NCBI GenBank assembly: GCA_036375995.1
Contig: DASVBE010000341.1
Coordinates: forward strand, 1 to 8,628
DNA from: DASVBE01 sp036375995
GTDB lineage: Bacteria > Actinomycetota > Actinomycetes > Streptosporangiales > Streptosporangiaceae
Reading direction: 5' to 3'
Length of the DNA stretch: 8,628 nucleotides
This document shows, in pieces, positions 5,773-8,628 of this stretch (positions within the stretch are counted from its first letter, which is position 1; every line of letters begins with the position of its first letter). Under the pieces are notes generated by a model. That model was not told the origin of the DNA and ran no database searches. It saw only the letters and a program-made list of their open reading frames with translations. The position numbers and the translations under genes were made by a program.

Positions 5773-6704
5773 GCACGGTCGTTTTCCTGCTTGCGCCGCG
5801 GCTGCACCTGCTGGATCTGGCCGGGCCGGCGCAAGCGTTCGCCACCGCCACTGAGCTGGGGCACGAGTACCGGCTTCTGTACGTCGGTGAGCGGGAGGAG
5901 ATAACGACCGCGCAGGGCATCTGCCTGCAGGCCTCGCTCGGGTGGCCGGTGCTGTCCAGGGACGATCTCGTGATCGTGCCGGGCTGGCGGTGCCCCGACG
6001 GCGAGAGCCACGTGAAGTTCCAGGCCCTGACGCTGGAGCGGGTGCGGGCGCAGCACAAGGACGGCGGCACCGTGGCCAGCGTGTGCGCGGGCGCGTTCGC
6101 GCTCGGCCAGGCCGGGCTGCTCGACGGGCGGCGCTGCACCACGCACCATGACCTGCAGGACGAGCTCGCCCGCCGGTATCCGCGGGCCACCGTGGTCCGC
6201 GACATGCTGTACGTCATCGACGAACGGCTGGTCACCTCCGCGGGTATCGCCAGCGGCATCGACCTGGCCCTGCACCTGCTGGCGACCCGGCACGGCCCCG
6301 GGTTCGCCGCGCAGGTCGCCAGGGAGATGGTGGTGTACGCCCGGCGCAACGGCGACGAGCAGCAGACCAGCACGATGCTGCGGTTCCGGTCGCACGTCAG
6401 CGACACCGTGCACCGCGTGCAGGACGTGATCGACGCCAAGTTCACCCAGACCCTGCCGCTGGGTGAGCTGGCCTCGGCGGGCGGGGTCAGCGAGCGAACG
6501 CTGACCCGGGCCTTCGGCCGGGCCACCGGGCTGACGCCGCTGCGGTATCAGCAGCTGCTGCGGCTGGAGCGGGCCGAGCACCTGATCGGGCGGGGTGCCA
6601 CGGTGGAGGCCGCCGCACGCGACGTCGGCTTCACCGACGCCCGGATGCTGCGCCGCCTGCGCAGCCGGGGCCGGGACCGGCTGCTGCCGGCCCAGTCCCC
6701 TTAG
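5769..6704 (+). CDS. GlxA-family AraC-type transcriptional regulator (DJ-1/PfpI domain plus AraC HTH)
   Basis: The 311-residue protein has an N-terminal DJ-1/PfpI-like sensor domain at about 1-185: LLDLAGPAQAFATA at 14-27, and the nucleophile-elbow sequence SVCAGAFALGQAGLLDGRR with Cys106 at 104-122. CTTHHDLQDELARRYP (123-138) and VTSAGIASGIDLALHLL (155-171) are typical of GlxA proteins. A C-terminal AraC DNA-binding domain follows: LGELASAGGVSERTLTRAFG (231-250) as the first helix-turn-helix, GLTPLRYQQLLRLERAEHLI (254-273) as the linker helix, and VEAAARDVGFTDARMLRRLR (279-298) as the second. The usual final GxxPxxYR segment is absent and the tail is short, so the C-terminus looks reduced. 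DJ-1 domains in this group act as ligand sensors rather than enzymes. GTG at 5769 overlaps the stop of the cysteine hydrolase, suggesting regulation of its own operon and possibly of the divergent SDR gene. Confidence 0.88.
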   Translation: MSTVVFLLAPRLHLLDLAGPAQAFATATELGHEYRLLYVGEREEITTAQGICLQASLGWPVLSRDDLVIVPGWRCPDGESHVKFQALTLERVRAQHKDGGTVASVCAGAFALGQAGLLDGRRCTTHHDLQDELARRYPRATVVRDMLYVIDERLVTSAGIASGIDLALHLLATRHGPGFAAQVAREMVVYARRNGDEQQTSTMLRFRSHVSDTVHRVQDVIDAKFTQTLPLGELASAGGVSERTLTRAFGRATGLTPLRYQQLLRLERAEHLIGRGATVEAAARDVGFTDARMLRRLRSRGRDRLLPAQSP

Positions 6705-6707
6705 ATC

Positions 6708-6752
6708 CCGGCGGCTTGGCGGTCTTGTGGCCCCTGTCCGCCAGGCCGCCGG
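6708..6752 (+). terminator. Probable terminator hairpin after the GlxA-type gene
   Basis: The arms 6708-6722 (CCGGCGGCTTGGCGG) and 6738-6752 (CCGCCAGGCCGCCGG) pair over 15 positions, 14 Watson-Crick and one U-G, around a 15-base loop. The stem begins three bases after the GlxA stop codon. No long T-run follows, only TT, which fits the U-poor terminators described in high-GC actinomycetes. The position right after an operon's last stop is the main argument for termination. Confidence 0.6.
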
Positions 6753-6826
6753 TTCCATCCGGGCCGTGCGATCCAGCCGGGAAAGCCGTCGGCGGCTGGC
6801 TCGCAACCTGCCCCTGGCCCGGATGC

Positions 6827-6876
6827 GATCGATGTGCCATCGCTCATGTTCCTAGCGAAGCGATGGCACATCGATC
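6827..6876. repeat. Perfect 18-bp inverted repeat (50-bp hairpin element)
   Basis: GATCGATGTGCCATCGCT at 6827-6844 is matched exactly, as reverse complement, by 6859-6876, with a 14-base spacer. The arms are 10/18 G/C, clearly lower than the flanking DNA. There is no T-run on either side and no flanking direct repeat. It could be a large operator for a regulator of the DUF1707 gene 125 bp downstream, a structured RNA element in that gene's 5' leader, a second terminator, or a relic of a small mobile element. Confidence 0.7.
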
Positions 6877-6990
6877 ACAATCAGCAGCGCCGTGCGCCGG
6901 CGCTGTCGGCTCCTGCCACACTGTCCTCCATCTCACGGCTTCGCCCGGTGTACCCGCAGGGGCAACGGTGCTGCCGGCCGGGCGTACGCG

Positions 6991-6996
6991 AGGAGG
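6991..6996 (+). promoter_or_regulatory. Shine-Dalgarno of the DUF1707 gene
   Basis: AGGAGG, a full anti-16S match, ends four bases before ATG at 7001. It decides the start over the upstream in-frame codons reaching to 6716. Confidence 0.75.
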
Positions 6997-7000
6997 CGGG

Positions 7001-7912
7001 ATGTCGTTCGGTTCTGGGCCTGATGCCGGTGCGGGAGCCGGTTCCGGGGATCCGCGGGACCTGCCGGGCGGGCTTCTCGCCTCGGCGGCGGACCGGGATG
7101 CCACCCAGGCGATCCTCGAGGCGGCGTTTGCGGAGCAGCGCCTGACCCAGGAGGAGTTCGAGGCCCGGGTCGGCCGGGCCATGACCGCCCGGACCGAAGC
7201 CGACCTGGCCCAGCTGGTCCGTGACCTGCCCCGCTCGGCCGCCCGGCCGGGCGGGGCCGGGCCCGGGACCGGGGGCCGCCGGGCCCGGCGCGGATGGCTG
7301 ATCGCCGGCGGGACGGCCGTAGTGCTGGCCGGCGCCGCCGTCGGCATCAGCCAGCTGGTGGGCCCGGGTCACGGCGGGCACGGCAGTGCCCCGCCCTCGC
7401 TTTCGTCTCCGTCCGGGCAGGGCGCGGGCTCCGCCGCGTCGGCCGGCGGCTCGTCCTCCGGCGGCGCTCCGGGCACGTCGGCCTCGCCCGGGCCGGCCGG
7501 GTGCCCGGTGGGCACGTCGCCGACCGCCCTGGGTATTGCCAACGCACTGGCCCGGAACCCGGTCTGGGTCGACCCGGCGGCCCCGCGGCTGACCGGAACG
7601 CAGGCCCAGCGGCTGACGGCGGAGATCGCCAGGAACAACCCGGGCCGGATCCGGATCGCGGTCGCGTCCCGGGCCACGGTGCGCCGCGGCGGCGGGTTCC
7701 GGGCCCTGGCCAACGCGATCGCCAACTGCCGGGCCGACGCGCGCGGGACCACGCTGGTCAACGCCAAGGGCCATTCGTACCTGGTCACCAGCTACAACGA
7801 CGTCAACGGGGCGGCCCAGGCCGTGCAGGCCGCGCTGAACACGCACGCCAGCCTGGCGGCCGGCCTGCGGGACGCGGTCGGCCGGCTCACCAGCGTCGAC
7901 AACGCGCGCTGA
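7001..7912 (+). CDS. DUF1707-domain single-pass membrane protein with TPM-like extracytoplasmic domain
   Basis: The 303-residue protein starts with a short Gly-rich stretch. A DUF1707 domain follows at about 26-77 (DRDATQAILEAAFAEQRLTQ, then EEFEARVGRAMTARTEADLA and LVRDLP), a small helical module common in actinobacterial membrane proteins. A basic flank, RRARRG (93-98), leads into one transmembrane segment at about 99-120. The basic residues on the N-terminal side put DUF1707 in the cytoplasm and the rest outside. Residues 121-167 are a Gly/Ser/Pro linker. The outer domain (about 174-303) runs NPVWVDPAAPRLTGTQAQRL, RIRIAVASRAT, GGFRALANAIANC and VNGAAQAVQAALNTHASL. This order resembles the TPM-like domains of other actinobacterial membrane proteins (VYVDP...LT...L...I...VAV). 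Cys168 and Cys243 lie in the outer part and could form a disulphide. No enzymatic motif is seen; a cell-envelope or signalling role is inference. It ends directly against the convergent gene. Confidence 0.8.
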   Translation: MSFGSGPDAGAGAGSGDPRDLPGGLLASAADRDATQAILEAAFAEQRLTQEEFEARVGRAMTARTEADLAQLVRDLPRSAARPGGAGPGTGGRRARRGWLIAGGTAVVLAGAAVGISQLVGPGHGGHGSAPPSLSSPSGQGAGSAASAGGSSSGGAPGTSASPGPAGCPVGTSPTALGIANALARNPVWVDPAAPRLTGTQAQRLTAEIARNNPGRIRIAVASRATVRRGGGFRALANAIANCRADARGTTLVNAKGHSYLVTSYNDVNGAAQAVQAALNTHASLAAGLRDAVGRLTSVDNAR

Positions 7913-8628
7913 TCAGCCCCCGGATAGCTGGGCGACCAGGGCGTCGGCCTGCGCGACACTGAGCGGCCCGGTGAGGTTGCCGAGCGGGACCGTCCGGCTG
8001 CCGCCGGCCAGGAATACCACTCTGTCGTTCAGGCAGGCCCGCAGGCCGGGGTGCCGCTCGGCGATCGCGGCCGTCTCGCGGAGCATTTCCTCCCGCTTGG
8101 CGGTCATGGCGGGCTGCAGGCGCTCGGTGTAGGCCTGCTGCATCTTCCGCCCGAGCCGGCGGCCGATGAACCTGGTCGCCGCGCCGATGGCCGCGTCCGC
8201 GATCTGGTCTTCCACGTCGCCGCCGCCCGGCCTCCGGATGGACCAGACGAGGTCGGCTAGCCCACCCCCGCCGGGCAAGGGCCCCGGCGGGCGGCCGGGC
8301 CGCGGGTTCCTGGCCCACCCCGGTATGGCCCCGCCTGGCGGCGGCCCCGCCTGCGGCTCACCCACCCAGCCCGGCTGCGGCCCCGGCGGCGGCCCCGCCT
8401 GCGGCTCACCCACCCAACCTGGCGGTGGCGCGCCCGGCGTTTCGCCTATCCGCCTCGGCGGTGGGCCGGCCGCCGGCGGGCCGGCCTGCGGTGGGCCGGC
8501 CTGCGGCTCCCCCGCCCATCCCGGCTGCGGCCCCGGCGGCGGCCCGTCGGCCCATCCCGGCTGCGGGCCTGGCGGCCGCCCGGGCTGCGGCTGCTGTTCC
8601 CACCCTCGCGCCGGGCTGGGCCCGGGCT
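7913..8628 (-). CDS. Pro/Gly/Gln-rich repeat protein with unrecognised C-terminal domain, partial (N-terminus off the right edge)
   Basis: The minus-strand frame that stops at 7913 is open all the way to 8628, about 237 codons, so the true start is outside the window. GTG at 8413 is only a valine codon within the repeats and should not be taken as the start. The N-terminal part in view (8628 to about 8265) is low-complexity, built from variants of PPPGPQPGW(A/V)GEPQAG, with repeated PGW every 10-20 residues. The C-terminal ~120 residues look folded: GLADLVWSIRRPG, then a charged helical stretch (VEDQIADAAIGAATRFIGRR and KMQQAYTERLQPAMTAKREE), followed by LRACLNDRVVFLAGGSRTVP and SVAQADALVAQLSGG at the end. 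I do not recognise this domain and no membrane segment is visible. Pro/Gln-rich N-terminal tails of this style are frequent on actinobacterial envelope-associated or signalling proteins. Its neighbour on the left is the convergent DUF1707 gene. Confidence 0.75.
   Translation of the reverse strand, partial: PGPSPARGWEQQPQPGRPPGPQPGWADGPPPGPQPGWAGEPQAGPPQAGPPAAGPPPRRIGETPGAPPPGWVGEPQAGPPPGPQPGWVGEPQAGPPPGGAIPGWARNPRPGRPPGPLPGGGGLADLVWSIRRPGGGDVEDQIADAAIGAATRFIGRRLGRKMQQAYTERLQPAMTAKREEMLRETAAIAERHPGLRACLNDRVVFLAGGSRTVPLGNLTGPLSVAQADALVAQLSGG
8337..8416. repeat. 32-bp perfect direct repeat at 48-bp spacing within the Pro-rich coding region
   Basis: Bases 8337-8368 are repeated exactly at 8385-8416. 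The period of 48 bp equals 16 codons, so the frame is preserved and the protein carries two copies of GWVGEPQAGPPPG. The repeat identity at DNA level suggests recent duplication by slippage or unequal recombination. Confidence 0.85.
8478..8507. repeat. 15-bp tandem repeat in the Pro-rich coding region
   Basis: GGGCCGGCCTGCGGT at 8478-8492 is followed immediately by GGGCCGGCCTGCGGC at 8493-8507, one base different. On the coding strand each unit gives five residues of the QAGPP type. A related 36-bp-spaced repeat (CCCATCCCGGCTGCGG at 8515-8530 and 8551-8566) lies just beyond. Confidence 0.8.

Larger units (their letters stand above)
6705..7000. other. 296-bp intergenic region with several hairpins
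   Basis: No credible gene is seen here. Open frames cross it (for example the DUF1707 frame back to a TTG at 6716), but they have no ribosome site and no recognisable protein. It holds, in order, the stem at 6708-6752, a smaller inverted repeat (CCAGCCG at 6773-6779 with CGGCTGG at 6793-6799) and the 18-bp inverted repeat at 6827-6876. About 120 bp of otherwise plain sequence then leads to the DUF1707 gene. The promoter of that gene should lie here, but no clear -35/-10 pair was found. Confidence 0.6.

Noticed and set aside
5586..6806. Minus-strand open frame of 406 codons opposite the GlxA-type gene
   Set aside because: It is low-complexity and shadows a two-domain regulator; it also crosses the terminator stem at 6708-6752.
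6827..6876. Insertion-sequence ends around the 18-bp inverted repeat
   Set aside because: Only 14 bases separate the arms, there is no transposase, and no target-site duplication flanks them.
6716..7000. N-terminal extension of the DUF1707 gene back to a TTG at 6716
   Set aside because: It would begin inside the terminator stem and run through the 18-bp inverted repeat; AGGAGG before 7001 gives a strong, sensible start.
7913..8413. Start of the right-edge gene at GTG 8413
   Set aside because: The GTG lies in a repeated GWVGEP unit and the frame is open upstream to the window end with the same repeat character.
8337..8566. CRISPR-like array from the repeated GC-rich units
   Set aside because: The repeats are in frame and encode a Pro-rich tail, unit lengths vary (15, 36 and 48 bp), and the intervening sequence is not unique spacer-like DNA.

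Overview
The window looks like chromosome from a high-GC actinomycete (Actinomycetota). Nearly every coding frame ends its codons in G or C. GTG starts are common, Shine-Dalgarno sites are of the GGAGG type, and the families present (DUF1707 membrane protein, GlxA-type AraC regulator, YxxxK-less SDR, PNPOx-like flavoprotein) are typical of the phylum. The genus cannot be named from the sequence. No rRNA, tRNA, CRISPR array, transposase or prophage gene was found.

Layout, left to right. (1) A PNPOx-family flavoprotein gene on the minus strand runs off the left edge (1-479). (2) A plus-strand pair follows: a class I SAM-dependent methyltransferase (593-1327) and, 26 bp on, a small FlaR/adenylate-kinase-like P-loop NTPase (1354-1839). 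(3) A minus-strand FAD-dependent oxidoreductase (1870-3222) is divergent from a TetR-family regulator (3352-4038). Between them is an AT-rich island (25 of 60 bases G/C in 3241-3300) holding a TGCATC-N3-GATGCA palindrome, candidate promoters and a 19-codon leader ORF that overlaps the TetR start. (4) A minus-strand extended-SDR epimerase/dehydratase-like gene (4069-5007) converges on the TetR gene. It is divergent from a translationally coupled pair: an isochorismatase-like cysteine hydrolase (5188-5772) and a GlxA-type AraC regulator (5769-6704). (5) A 296-bp gap (6705-7000) holds a probable terminator hairpin directly after the GlxA stop and a separate perfect 18-bp inverted repeat. (6) A DUF1707 single-pass membrane protein (7001-7912) meets, stop to stop with no spacer, a minus-strand gene (7913 to beyond 8628). 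That gene encodes a Pro/Gly/Gln-rich repeat region and an unrecognised C-terminal domain.

Functionally this is mostly a set of small, locally regulated metabolic cassettes. The TetR/flavoprotein pair has the classic layout of a repressor controlling a divergent oxidoreductase, as in drug or xenobiotic modification. The cysteine hydrolase/GlxA pair looks like a hydrolase operon with its own regulator. I see no strong evidence for an undescribed multi-gene defence or mobile system. The best leads are the TetR operator/leader-ORF region, the 18-bp inverted repeat at 6827-6876, and the repeat-rich protein at the right edge.
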